Source: Castellaniella denitrificans (lineage in GTDB: Bacteria; Pseudomonadota; Gammaproteobacteria; Burkholderiales; Burkholderiaceae_B). Taken from it: a stretch of DNA of 64,000 nucleotides. Below, in pieces: positions 16,351 to 24,301 of this stretch (the first letter of the stretch is position 1; each line of letters starts with the position of its first letter). The position numbers and the translations under genes were made by a program. Location: NCBI RefSeq assembly GCF_042653765.1, contig NZ_JBHSEZ010000001.1:930001-994000 (forward strand), written 5' to 3'. The notes below the pieces were generated by a model. That model searched no databases and was not told where the DNA came from. It worked only from the letters and a program-made list of their open reading frames with translations.

Positions 16351-17511
16351 ATGAAGATGGTCAGAGGGTCGTTGGGCATGATCGCGCTGTCGTGGGCGAC
16401 AGCCGCCGGGGCACAGGTTCAGGACATGCCGGGGGGCCCCGCGGTCAACCAGCTGAATCTCCACACCGGGGTCACGCCCATCGCGCGGGAAATCTATTCC
16501 CTGCACTGGATGATGCTGATCATCTGTACGCTGATCTTCATCGGCGTGTTCGGCGTGATGCTGTATTCCATCATCCGCCACCGCAAGGACAAGGGCCACA
16601 AGGCCGCCAAGTTCGAGGAACACATCGGGCTGGAGCTCACCTGGACGGTGATCCCCTTCCTGATCATCGTCGGCATGGCCATCCCGGCCACCCGCACCGT
16701 GGTCGCCATGAAGGACACCACCAGCGCCGACCTCACCATCAAGGCCACCGGCTACCAGTGGAAGTGGGGGTACGAATACCTCGACGGCCCGGCGACGGGG
16801 GTGCGCTTCCTGTCGAACCTGTCCACGCCGCAGGACCAGATCGACGGCAAGGCGCCCATCGGCAACACCTACCTGATGGAAGTCGACCACCCCATGGTGG
16901 TGCCGGTCAACCAGAAGGTCCGCGTCGTGCTGACGGCCGCCGACGTCATCCACTCATGGATGGTGCCCGAACTGGGCGTCAAGCAGGACGCCATCCCCGG
17001 CTTCCTGCGCGACACCTGGTTCCGCGCCGACAAGCCCGGAATCTACCGCGGCCAGTGCGCCGAACTCTGCGGCAAGAACCACGCCTACATGCCGATCGTG
17101 GTCGAGGTGAAGTCCCAGGAAGACTACGCTCAGTGGGCCGCGCAGCAGAAAACGGCCATGGCGGCCGCCGCCGAGGACCCGAACAAGACCTGGTCCAAGG
17201 ACGAACTGATCGCCAAGGGCAAGGAAGTCTTCTCCACCACCTGCGTGGCCTGCCACCAGGCCAACGGCCAGGGCATCCCGGGAACCTTCCCGGCCCTGAA
17301 CGGGGACGTCAAATTCGTGCTGGCGCCGATGAAGGGCCAGATTGAAACGGTCCTGAACGGGCATCCGGGCACGGCGATGGCCGCCTTCCGCGACCAGCTC
17401 AGCGACACCCAGATCGCTGCGGTCATCACCTATACGCGCAACGCGTGGGACAATGCCGGCAAGGGCCCCGACCCCGTCGTCCAGCCCTCGGACGTCAAGG
17501 CCCTGCGCTGA
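16351..17511 (+). CDS. coxB: Cytochrome c oxidase subunit II with fused C-terminal cytochrome c domain
   Basis: 386-aa subunit II. A short N-terminal leader (MKMVRGSLGMIALSWATAAG) is followed by two membrane helices (MLIICTLIFIGVFGVMLYSI and LTWTVIPFLIIVGMAI) and the periplasmic cupredoxin domain. The CuA site is C236-x3-C240-x3-H244-x2-M247 with the acidic ligand loop CAELCGKNH. The C terminus adds a class I cytochrome c domain with haem motif C298-VA-C301-H302, making this a caa3-like enzyme that can accept electrons directly through its own haem. First gene of the oxidase cluster, with a TATAAT promoter about 150 bp upstream. ctaD follows after 84 bp. Confidence 0.95.
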   Translation: MKMVRGSLGMIALSWATAAGAQVQDMPGGPAVNQLNLHTGVTPIAREIYSLHWMMLIICTLIFIGVFGVMLYSIIRHRKDKGHKAAKFEEHIGLELTWTVIPFLIIVGMAIPATRTVVAMKDTTSADLTIKATGYQWKWGYEYLDGPATGVRFLSNLSTPQDQIDGKAPIGNTYLMEVDHPMVVPVNQKVRVVLTAADVIHSWMVPELGVKQDAIPGFLRDTWFRADKPGIYRGQCAELCGKNHAYMPIVVEVKSQEDYAQWAAQQKTAMAAAAEDPNKTWSKDELIAKGKEVFSTTCVACHQANGQGIPGTFPALNGDVKFVLAPMKGQIETVLNGHPGTAMAAFRDQLSDTQIAAVITYTRNAWDNAGKGPDPVVQPSDVKALR

Positions 17512-17595
17512 TCCGGACCGCACCCCACACGGCGAATTCACACGATATTTCCTCGCGCCGCCCGGACGGCGGCGCCCCCAGGAAGGAGGCATTCA

Positions 17596-19206
17596 ATGAG
17601 CAGCGTCACGGTCGACCACATTCCGCCCCACGCCGGGCATGACGAACACGCGCACCACGTCCCGCACGGCTGGCGGCGCTGGGTGTTCGCCACGAATCAC
17701 AAGGACATCGGCACGATGTACCTGATCTTCTCGTTCTGCATGCTGCTGGAGGGCGGCACGCTCGCCCTGCTGCTGCGCACGGAACTGTTCGAACCCGGCA
17801 TCCAGTTCTTCCAGCCCGAACTGTTCAACCAGTTCACCACCATGCACGGGCTGATCATGATCTTCGGCGCGATCATGCCGGCCTTCGTGGGCTTCGCCAA
17901 CTGGATGATCCCGCTGCAGATCGGCGCCTCGGACATGGCGTTCGCGCGCATGAACAACTTCAGCTTCTGGCTGCTGCCGGTGGGCGCGATCCTGCTGACG
18001 ACGTCGTTTTTCGTGCCGGGCGGGGCCAACGCCTCGGGCTGGACCATGTACGCGCCGCTGTCGCTGCAGATGGGCCCGGGCATGGACTTCGCCATCTTCG
18101 CCGTGCACATCCTGGGCGCGTCGTCCATCATGGGCGCGATCAACATCATCGTCACCATCCTGAACATGCGCGCGCCGGGCATGACCCTGATGAAGATGCC
18201 GCTGTTCTGCTGGTCCTGGCTGGTCACGGCCTACCTGCTGCTGGCCGTGATGCCGGTGCTGGCCGCCGCCGTCACCATGCTGCTCACCGACCGCCACTTC
18301 GGCACCCACTTCTTCAACGCCGCCGGCGGCGGCGACCCGGTGCTGTACCAGCACGTGTTCTGGTTCTTCGGCCACCCCGAGGTCTACATCATGATCCTGC
18401 CGGCCTTCGGGATGGTGTCGCAGATCGTGCCGACCTTCGCGCGCAAGCGGCTGTTCGGCTACGCGTCGATGGTGTACGCCATCTGCGCCATCGCCATCCT
18501 GTCGTTCCTGGTGTGGGCGCACCACATGTTCACCACCGGCATGCCGGTCACCGCCCAGTTGTTCTTCATGTACGGCACGATGCTGATTTCCATCCCCACC
18601 GGGGTCAAGGTCTTCAACTGGACGGCCACCATGTGGCGCGGTTCCATGACCTTCGAGACCCCGATGCTGTTCGCCATCGGCTTCATCTTCGTGTTCACCA
18701 TCGGCGGCTTCACCGGCCTGGTGGTGGCGGTCGCGCCGATCGACATCCAGGTCCAGGACACCTACTACGTGGTGGCGCACTTCCACTACGTGCTGGTGGC
18801 CGGCTCGCTGTTCGCCCTGTTCGGCGCCACCTACTACTGGCTGCCGAAATGGTGCGGCCACATGTACGACGAGCGCCTGGGCAAGTGGCACTTCTGGATG
18901 ACGATGATCTCGTTCAACGTCACCTTCTTCCCGATGCACTTCCTCGGCCTGGCCGGCATGCCGCGCCGCTACGCGGACTACGCCGCCCAGTTCACCGACT
19001 TCCACCAGATCGCCACGATCGGCGCCTACTGGTTCGGCCTGTCGCAGCTGCTGTTCGCCTACATCGTGATCAAGGCGTTCCGCGGCCACGGCGCCCCGGC
19101 GGCGGCCAAGCCCTGGGAAGGCGCCGAAGGCCTGGAATGGACGGTGCCCTCGCCCGCGCCCTACCACACCTTCGTCACGCCGCCCACCCTCGAGGCCGGC
19201 CGCTGA
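17596..19206 (+). CDS. ctaD: Cytochrome c oxidase subunit I
   Basis: 536-aa haem-copper oxidase subunit with about 12 membrane helices, housing haem a and the a3-CuB centre where oxygen is reduced. Visible ligands and channel residues: FTTMHGLIMIF (haem a His), FFGHPEVYIMILP (CuB His-Tyr crosslink and D-channel Glu), VWAHHMFTTG (CuB His pair), PTGVKVFNW (K-channel Lys) and VAHFHYVLVAG (haem a3/a His). This is a type A oxidase. The His-rich N terminus (DHIPPHAGHDEHAHH) is unusual only in composition. A strong AAGGAGG lies before the ATG. Confidence 0.97.
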   Translation: MSSVTVDHIPPHAGHDEHAHHVPHGWRRWVFATNHKDIGTMYLIFSFCMLLEGGTLALLLRTELFEPGIQFFQPELFNQFTTMHGLIMIFGAIMPAFVGFANWMIPLQIGASDMAFARMNNFSFWLLPVGAILLTTSFFVPGGANASGWTMYAPLSLQMGPGMDFAIFAVHILGASSIMGAINIIVTILNMRAPGMTLMKMPLFCWSWLVTAYLLLAVMPVLAAAVTMLLTDRHFGTHFFNAAGGGDPVLYQHVFWFFGHPEVYIMILPAFGMVSQIVPTFARKRLFGYASMVYAICAIAILSFLVWAHHMFTTGMPVTAQLFFMYGTMLISIPTGVKVFNWTATMWRGSMTFETPMLFAIGFIFVFTIGGFTGLVVAVAPIDIQVQDTYYVVAHFHYVLVAGSLFALFGATYYWLPKWCGHMYDERLGKWHFWMTMISFNVTFFPMHFLGLAGMPRRYADYAAQFTDFHQIATIGAYWFGLSQLLFAYIVIKAFRGHGAPAAAKPWEGAEGLEWTVPSPAPYHTFVTPPTLEAGR

Positions 19207-19217
19207 GGGCCCCCGAC

Positions 19218-19334
19218 ATGACGCCCGAGCAACGCCGCCGCAACCGCCGCACCGGATGGATCCTGGCCTTGTTCGCCGTGGCCATCCTGGTCTGGACCTT
19301 CGTGCGCGCCAATCTGTACGGGATCGCTTCATGA
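19218..19334 (+). CDS. Small single-span cytochrome oxidase-associated protein (38 aa)
   Basis: A 38-residue protein, MTPEQRRRNRRTGWILALFA then a hydrophobic run ending near RANLYGIAS. It has a basic cytoplasmic start and one membrane helix, matching the small oxidase assembly proteins found after ctaD in Burkholderiales. Its last codons overlap the next ATG (ATGA at 19331-19334), supporting translation. The NRRTGWILALF pattern also faintly recalls the N-terminal anchor of Cox11/CtaG, so it could instead be a remnant of that gene. Function unproven. Confidence 0.68.
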   Translation: MTPEQRRRNRRTGWILALFAVAILVWTFVRANLYGIAS

Positions 19335-19525
19335 CGGAATCGCGCAACACCTTCCTGCGCTCGATGCGCACGGTCGCCTGGGCGTTCCTGGGGCTGCGCA
19401 AGCGCTCCGGCCACGACGAGGACCTGTCGCACATCCGCCCCTCGCACCTGATCGCGGCGGGCCTGGTCGGCGGGGCGGTGTTCGTATTGCTGCTGATAGG
19501 GGCCGTGCGCCTGGCGACGGCCTGA
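19331..19525 (+). CDS. DUF2970 small membrane protein in oxidase cluster
   Basis: 64-aa protein, MTESRNTFLRSMRTVAWAFL then GLRKRSGHDEDLSHIRPSHL and one C-terminal membrane helix (IAAGLVGGAVFVLLLIGAV). The SMRTVAWAFLGLRKRSGHD block is the DUF2970 signature as I know it. This family is found in cytochrome oxidase clusters of betaproteobacteria. Role unknown, presumably oxidase assembly or stability. The start overlaps the preceding small gene by 4 nt, and coxC follows after 28 nt. Confidence 0.83.
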   Translation: MTESRNTFLRSMRTVAWAFLGLRKRSGHDEDLSHIRPSHLIAAGLVGGAVFVLLLIGAVRLATA

Positions 19526-19553
19526 AGACGGAAGATCAAGAGGAGAGACAACG

Positions 19554-20429
19554 ATGACGACAGCCCACACGGCCCACGCCGGCGAGGCCCCCTACTACTA
19601 CGTCCCGCCGGATTCGGTCCACCCGATCCGGGCCAGCCTGTGCATGCTGGCCACCCTGGTCGGCGCGGCCCTGTGGGTCAACAGCTATGCGATCGGCCCC
19701 TGGCTCTGCCTGATCGGCATCCTGTGCATGTTCGTGGTGCTCTACGGCTGGTTCGGCGATGCCATCCGCGAATCCGAAAGCGGCATGAACAGCCAGCGCA
19801 TCGACCACTCCTACCGCTGGAGCATGACCTGGTTCATCTTCTCCGAGGTCATGTTCTTCTCGGCCTTCTTCGGCTCGCTGTGGTACACCCGCGAGGTCAC
19901 CACGCCGTGGCTGAGCACCCTGGACGCCCAGACCCTGCTGTGGCCGGGCTTCAGCGGCGCCTGGCCGAACCAGGGCCCGGCGGGCACCATCGCGCCCTTC
20001 CAGACCGTGGGCCCGTTCTGGCTGCCCACCATCAACACCGCGCTGCTGCTGTCCTCCGGCGTCACCCTGACCATCGCCCACCACGCCCTGCGCGCGGCGC
20101 ATCGCTCCAGGGCGATCTTCTGGCTGGCGCTGACGGTGATCCTGGGCTTCGCCTTCGTCGCCTGCCAGGCCTACGAATACCATCACGCCTACACCGAGCT
20201 GAACCTGCGCTTCACCTCGGGCGCCTATGGCGCGCTGTTCTACATGCTGACCGGTTTCCACGGCTTCCACGTGATCCTGGGCGCCACCATGCTGACCGTG
20301 ATCTGGCTGCGGCTGGTACGCGGGCACTTCACCGCCGAGCACCATTTCGGCTTCGAGGGCGCCGCCTGGTACTGGCACTTCGTGGACGTGGTCTGGCTGG
20401 GCCTGTACATCTTCGTGTACTGGCTGTAG
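19554..20429 (+). CDS. ctaE: Cytochrome c oxidase subunit III
   Basis: 291-aa integral membrane subunit III with about seven helices, stabilising subunit I and the D-channel. Landmarks: start region APYYYVPPDSVHPIRASL, FIFSEVMFFSAFFGSLWYTR, QAYEYHHAYTELNLRF, MLTGFHGFHVILGA, and the C-terminal WYWHFVDVVWLGLYIFVYWL. A GAGGAGAG Shine-Dalgarno precedes the ATG. The gene is followed by repeat copy C and the convergent DUF2909 gene, which probably ends the coxB-ctaD-ctaE transcript. Confidence 0.96.
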   Translation: MTTAHTAHAGEAPYYYVPPDSVHPIRASLCMLATLVGAALWVNSYAIGPWLCLIGILCMFVVLYGWFGDAIRESESGMNSQRIDHSYRWSMTWFIFSEVMFFSAFFGSLWYTREVTTPWLSTLDAQTLLWPGFSGAWPNQGPAGTIAPFQTVGPFWLPTINTALLLSSGVTLTIAHHALRAAHRSRAIFWLALTVILGFAFVACQAYEYHHAYTELNLRFTSGAYGALFYMLTGFHGFHVILGATMLTVIWLRLVRGHFTAEHHFGFEGAAWYWHFVDVVWLGLYIFVYWL

Positions 20430-20479
20430 CCGATCCGCGGGGAAGCAAGCAGGGTCCGGCGTCAGCCGAAGCCGCTCTT

Positions 20480-20558
20480 CACCTCGCGGCTCGCAAGCCG
20501 CTCGGATTCACCCGGCGCGGGGCGGTCCGCAGGGACTGCCCCGCGTCCGGGTTCATCC
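20480..20558 (-). repeat. Structured dispersed repeat, copy C (reverse orientation)
   Basis: Read on the minus strand this matches copies A and B: GGATGAACCCGGACGCGGGG, then GCAGTCC-CTGC-GGACCGCC, then GCGGCTTGCGAGCCGC. Hairpin 1 is kept with its own compensated changes (CGCGGGG against CCCCGCG, where copy B1 has CACGGGG against TCCCGTG). Hairpin 2 keeps pairing through one G-U. It sits between the convergent ctaE and DUF2909 genes, and the TGA of the latter (20555-20553) lies inside the element edge. It may act as a transcript end for both. Confidence 0.82.
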
Positions 20559-20759
20559 CACCCGCAGCCCCGTCGCATTGATCCAGCCCAGGGCATGCGC
20601 CAGCAGCAGGAACAGGAACAACAGAATCGACAGCCCCACCCGCCACGTCAGGGCCCAGGCCATCCGGTCGGTGCGACCCCGGTCCTGCATGAGATACTTC
20701 AAGGCCGATCCCAGGCTGACCAGCACTCCCAGGAACAGCACGACGATCAGGATTTTCAT
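20553..20759 (-). CDS. DUF2909 twin-transmembrane protein
   Basis: 68-aa protein from ATG at 20759 (MKILIVVLFLGVLVSLGSAL), then KYLMQDRGRTDRMAWALTWR and a second hydrophobic span. Two membrane helices joined by a short basic loop match the DUF2909 'twin transmembrane' family, regularly beside SURF1 and coxC in Burkholderiales. The ATG at 20759 has GGGGA about eight bases upstream, favouring it over the in-frame ATG at 20765. It diverges from SURF1 (35-bp gap). No function known; oxidase biogenesis is inferred from context. Confidence 0.8.
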   Translation of the reverse strand: MKILIVVLFLGVLVSLGSALKYLMQDRGRTDRMAWALTWRVGLSILLFLFLLLAHALGWINATGLRVG

Positions 20760-20794
20760 GGGCATTCCCCGCAATACCAGGATGTAAGCATCGT

Positions 20795-21574
20795 ATGACC
20801 CAGCAGCAACCCGCAACCCGCACGAAGGCCGTCCTGGCCCTGGTCCTGCTGGTGCTGCTGGGCGCCGCCTGCATCGGGGCCGGCCAATGGCAATTGCGCC
20901 GCGCCCATGAACGCGAAGCGCTGCTGGCTGCCATCGAGGCGGGCCGGCGGGCGCCGGCCCAGGCGCTAGACGCGCAACACCGCGATGGTCCCGACTGGCA
21001 CCCGGCCAGCGCCCGCGGACACTGGCTGAACCCATTTACTGTACTCCTCGACAATCGCAACCTCAAAGGCCGGCCCGGCCTGTGGGTGGCGACCCCGCTG
21101 GAACTGCAGGACAGCCCCGGCACCGCCGTGCTGGTGCTGCGCGGATGGGTCGCCCGCCCGCTGCCGCCCGCGGCGCTGCCGGACCTGGGCGCGGCCGCCG
21201 GCCCGGTCCTGGTCCGGGGCACGCTGCTGCACCAGGTGCCCCGCCTGTTCGACCTGGGCAGCCTGACCGGCCGGCCCGGCACCGCCCTGCCCGAACCCTT
21301 CCCCGCCGCCGACGGCCGCCCGCCGCGCATGCAGAACCTGCCGCTGGACGCCCTGGCGGCGGCCACCGGCCTGGACCTGCTGCCGGTCGTGCTGCAGCAG
21401 GCGCCCGCGCAGGACGCAGGCCTGATCCAGGACTGGCCCGGCCCCTCGACGAACGCCGGCCAGAACTACAACTACGCCCTGCAATGGTTCAGCTTCGCCG
21501 CGATCGCGCTGATCGCGGCCGGCATCACGGCCTGGCGCACCCTGCGCCGCCCCCAACCTCCCTCGCACGCATGA
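20795..21574 (+). CDS. SURF1 family cytochrome oxidase assembly protein
   Basis: 259-aa SURF1-like protein with two membrane anchors: an N-terminal helix (AVLALVLLVLLGAACIGAGQWQ) and a C-terminal helix (FAAIALIAAGITAW). The periplasmic part has the family blocks GQWQLRRAHEREALL, GRPGLWVATPL and LRGWVARPLP, with NYALQWFSFAAIA before the final helix. SURF1 helps deliver haem a to subunit I. The TGA overlaps the ATG of the next gene. Confidence 0.9.
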   Translation: MTQQQPATRTKAVLALVLLVLLGAACIGAGQWQLRRAHEREALLAAIEAGRRAPAQALDAQHRDGPDWHPASARGHWLNPFTVLLDNRNLKGRPGLWVATPLELQDSPGTAVLVLRGWVARPLPPAALPDLGAAAGPVLVRGTLLHQVPRLFDLGSLTGRPGTALPEPFPAADGRPPRMQNLPLDALAAATGLDLLPVVLQQAPAQDAGLIQDWPGPSTNAGQNYNYALQWFSFAAIALIAAGITAWRTLRRPQPPSHA

Positions 21575-22182
21575 CGACCGCCCCCGCCCGCACCCGCTCC
21601 ATCCGTCCCCTCGTCGCCATCCTGCTGGTCAGCCTGGCCCCCATGGTGCTCGCCCTGCTGGCCTACTACGTGCCGTCCCTGGGCCTGCGCCCCGACACGC
21701 GCACGCGCTACGGCCAGCTGATCGAGCCGCAACGCCCCATCCCCGGCGACCTGGCCCTGCGGGACGAACAAGGCCGGCCCTACGACCTGAACCGGCTCAA
21801 GGGCCAGTGGCTGCTGATCAGCGCGGGCCCGGGCGCCTGCCCGGAATCCTGCGTGCGCGGGCTGTTCGTGCTGCGCAATTCCCACGCGAGCCAGGGCAAG
21901 GAAGTCGACCGGCTGGAGCGCGTCTGGTTCATCACCGACGACGCGCCCGCCGCGCCCGTGGTCGGCGAAGCCTACGCAGGCACGCACGTCCTGCGCGCCG
22001 ACCCCGCCCGGCTGGCGGCCTGGCTGGCCCCCGACGCCGCGGATCCCGCCGCCGCCCTGGCGCAAGGCCTCTGGATCGTCGATCCCCTGGGCCACCTGAT
22101 GATGCGCTTTCCCGACGCGACGCAACCCGAGGCCGTGCGCGACGACATCCGCACGCTGCTGAAGAATTCCCGGATCGGCTGA
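21571..22182 (+). CDS. Membrane-anchored Sco/thioredoxin-like protein in oxidase cluster
   Basis: 203-aa protein (MTTAPARTRSIRPLVAILLV) with one N-terminal membrane helix and a periplasmic thioredoxin-like domain. WLLISAGPGACPESC carries C90-x3-C94, the spacing seen in Sco copper chaperones, and LWIVDPLGHLMMRFP resembles the Sco His-loop strand, but I see no obvious Sco copper His. It overlaps SURF1 and ctaA by 4 and 1 nt. Such proteins sit between SURF1 and ctaA in many betaproteobacteria and are often mislabelled as an oxidase subunit. A thiol-disulphide or copper role in CuA/CuB assembly is inferred. Confidence 0.75.
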   Translation: MTTAPARTRSIRPLVAILLVSLAPMVLALLAYYVPSLGLRPDTRTRYGQLIEPQRPIPGDLALRDEQGRPYDLNRLKGQWLLISAGPGACPESCVRGLFVLRNSHASQGKEVDRLERVWFITDDAPAAPVVGEAYAGTHVLRADPARLAAWLAPDAADPAAALAQGLWIVDPLGHLMMRFPDATQPEAVRDDIRTLLKNSRIG

Positions 22183-23264
22183 TGAACCGCCCGGCCGCCG
22201 CTCCCGCGCTTCACTCCGCCCCGCGCGCCGCCGGGCCGGATCGGCCCCGCCTGCTCGCGCGCTACCGCAGGCTGGTGTTCCTGGCCTGGTTCCTGACGCT
22301 GGACCTGATCATGTTCGGCGCCTTCGTGCGCCTGACCGATTCCGGCCTGGGCTGCCCCGACTGGCCCGGCTGCTACGGCCATCTCAGCCCCCTGGGCGCC
22401 GGGGACCACATCCGCGCCGCCCTGGAGGCCATGCCCTACGGCCCGGTCAGCGCCTTCAAGGCCTGGATCGAGATGATCCACCGCTACGCGGGCGCCATCC
22501 TGGGCATGATGATCATCGCCATCGCCGCGTGCGCCTGGCGCCTGCGCCACCTGCCGGGGCGCAGCCCGGCGCTGGCCTTCGGCGTGCTGGCGATGGTGTG
22601 CGTCCAGGGCGCCTTCGGCGCCTGGACCGTCACCCACCGGCTGATGCCGCTGGTGGTGACCACGCACCTGGTGCTGGGCATGAGCCTGCTGGCCCTGATG
22701 ACCTGGCTCGCCGCCCGGGAGAAGTCCCACGACCCCGTTCCCGCCGATCCGGGCGCCGGCCGCGCCTGGATGATCCTGGGGCTGGCCGTGCTGTTCCTGC
22801 AAGTGGCGCTGGGCGGCTGGGTCAGCACCAACTACGCGGCCCTGGCCTGCATGGATTTCCCCACCTGCCACGGCGCCTGGCTGCCGCCCATGGACTTCCG
22901 CGAGGGCTACGCCCTGCTGCGCGGGCTGGGGCAGCTCTCGTCCGGCGAGCTCATCTCCCAGGACGCGCTCACCGCCATCCACTGGACCCACCGCAACTTC
23001 GCCTTCCTCGTCATCGCCCTGCTGGGCGCGCTGGCCTGGCGCTGGCGCCGCACGCCCGGCCTGGCCGGCCCGGCGCGCCTGCTGCTGGCCCTGCTGGCCC
23101 TGCAGCTGCTGACGGGGCTGACCACGATCTTCTTCCAATGGCCGCTGCCGATCGCCGTGATGCACAACGGCGGGGCCGCGGGCCTGGTCCTGGTGGGCGT
23201 CACGCTGCTGTGGCGCCTGTCCCGGGCCGGAAAACCCGCCCGCCCGGGCAGGGAAACCCATTAG
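22182..23264 (+). CDS. ctaA: Haem A synthase (COX15/CtaA)
   Basis: 360-aa membrane protein with about eight helices, oxidising haem O to haem A. Family motifs: FGAFVRLTDSGLGCPDWPGC near the start, KAWIEMIHRYAGAILG (haem-binding His), VTHRLMPLVVTTHLVLG, GGWVSTNYAALACMDFPTCH with the paired Cys loop, and HWTHRNFAFLV. ATG at 22182 overlaps the preceding TGA by one base. ctaB follows after 34 bp, giving the complete haem A branch. Confidence 0.95.
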   Translation: MNRPAAAPALHSAPRAAGPDRPRLLARYRRLVFLAWFLTLDLIMFGAFVRLTDSGLGCPDWPGCYGHLSPLGAGDHIRAALEAMPYGPVSAFKAWIEMIHRYAGAILGMMIIAIAACAWRLRHLPGRSPALAFGVLAMVCVQGAFGAWTVTHRLMPLVVTTHLVLGMSLLALMTWLAAREKSHDPVPADPGAGRAWMILGLAVLFLQVALGGWVSTNYAALACMDFPTCHGAWLPPMDFREGYALLRGLGQLSSGELISQDALTAIHWTHRNFAFLVIALLGALAWRWRRTPGLAGPARLLLALLALQLLTGLTTIFFQWPLPIAVMHNGGAAGLVLVGVTLLWRLSRAGKPARPGRETH

Positions 23265-23298
23265 CCGCGGCGCGCCCCGAAGCGCCTAGAATGCAAAC

Positions 23299-24210
23299 AT
23301 GACCACCACCGCCGCCGCCCCCCGCCGTTCCCCTTCCCTGCTGCGCCAGTACCTGGCCCTGACCAAGCCGCGGGTCACGCAGCTGGCCGTGTTCTGCGCC
23401 GTGATCGGCATGTTCCTGGCCACGCCCGGCCTGCCCGACCCCTGGCTGGCCCTGTCCGCCACGGCGGGCATCTGGCTGCTGTCGGCGGCCGCCTTTTCCA
23501 TCAACTGCCTGGTCGAACGCGAGACCGACGCGCGCATGCTGCGCACGGCGCGGCGCGGCACGGCCTCCGGCCAGATCGGCAGCCACCAGGTCCTGCTGAT
23601 GGCGGGCATCCTGGGCGGAGCCGGCATGTGGATCCTGTACACCCAGGTCAACGCCCTGACCATGTGGCTGACCTTCGCGAGCTTCGTCGGCTACGCCCTG
23701 ATCTACACCGCCATCCTCAAGCCCCTCACGCCGCAGAACATCGTCATCGGCGGCCTGTCGGGCGCGATGCCGCCGGCACTGGGCTGGGCCGCCATGGCCA
23801 ACGCCGTGCCGGCCGAGGCATGGCTGCTGGTGCTGATCATCTTCATCTGGACGCCGCCCCATTTCTGGGCGCTGGCCCTGTACCGCCACCACGACTACGA
23901 GAAGTCCGGCCTGCCCATGCTGCCGGTCACGCACGGGCAGAACTTCACCCAGCTGCACATCCTGCTCTACAGCATCGCGCTGTTCGCGGCGTCCGTGATG
24001 CCCTACGTGGTGCGCATGAGCGGCCCCGCCTACCTGGCTGCCGCCTGCCTGCTCAGCGGCCGCTTCGTGTGGCAATCCCTTGCGCTATATCGAAGCTACT
24101 CGGACGCCAGGGCGCGTAAACTGTTCCATTATTCGATCCTGTACCTGGCGCTGCTGTTCGCCGCGCTGCTGCTGGATCACTGGGTCGGCCTGGTTCTGGG
24201 GAACCTCTGA
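23299..24210 (+). CDS. ctaB: Protohaem IX farnesyltransferase (haem O synthase)
   Basis: 303-aa UbiA-superfamily prenyltransferase adding a farnesyl group to haem B. It has about eight membrane helices. The allylic-diphosphate/metal motifs are NCLVERETDARMLRTARR and HHDYEKSGLPMLPVTHG. Start MTTTAAAPRRSPSLLRQYLA leads straight to the conserved LTKPRVTQL. The product feeds CtaA directly upstream. Length typical. Confidence 0.95.
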   Translation: MTTTAAAPRRSPSLLRQYLALTKPRVTQLAVFCAVIGMFLATPGLPDPWLALSATAGIWLLSAAAFSINCLVERETDARMLRTARRGTASGQIGSHQVLLMAGILGGAGMWILYTQVNALTMWLTFASFVGYALIYTAILKPLTPQNIVIGGLSGAMPPALGWAAMANAVPAEAWLLVLIIFIWTPPHFWALALYRHHDYEKSGLPMLPVTHGQNFTQLHILLYSIALFAASVMPYVVRMSGPAYLAAACLLSGRFVWQSLALYRSYSDARARKLFHYSILYLALLFAALLLDHWVGLVLGNL

Positions 24211-24301
24211 ACGAGTCCTCCCGGCCCGACCCGGCGGAACCCCGACCCGGGCACGCGCCTCGGCGCCGCCCGGGCCGATTCACCGACCTGGATGATGGAT
24301 C

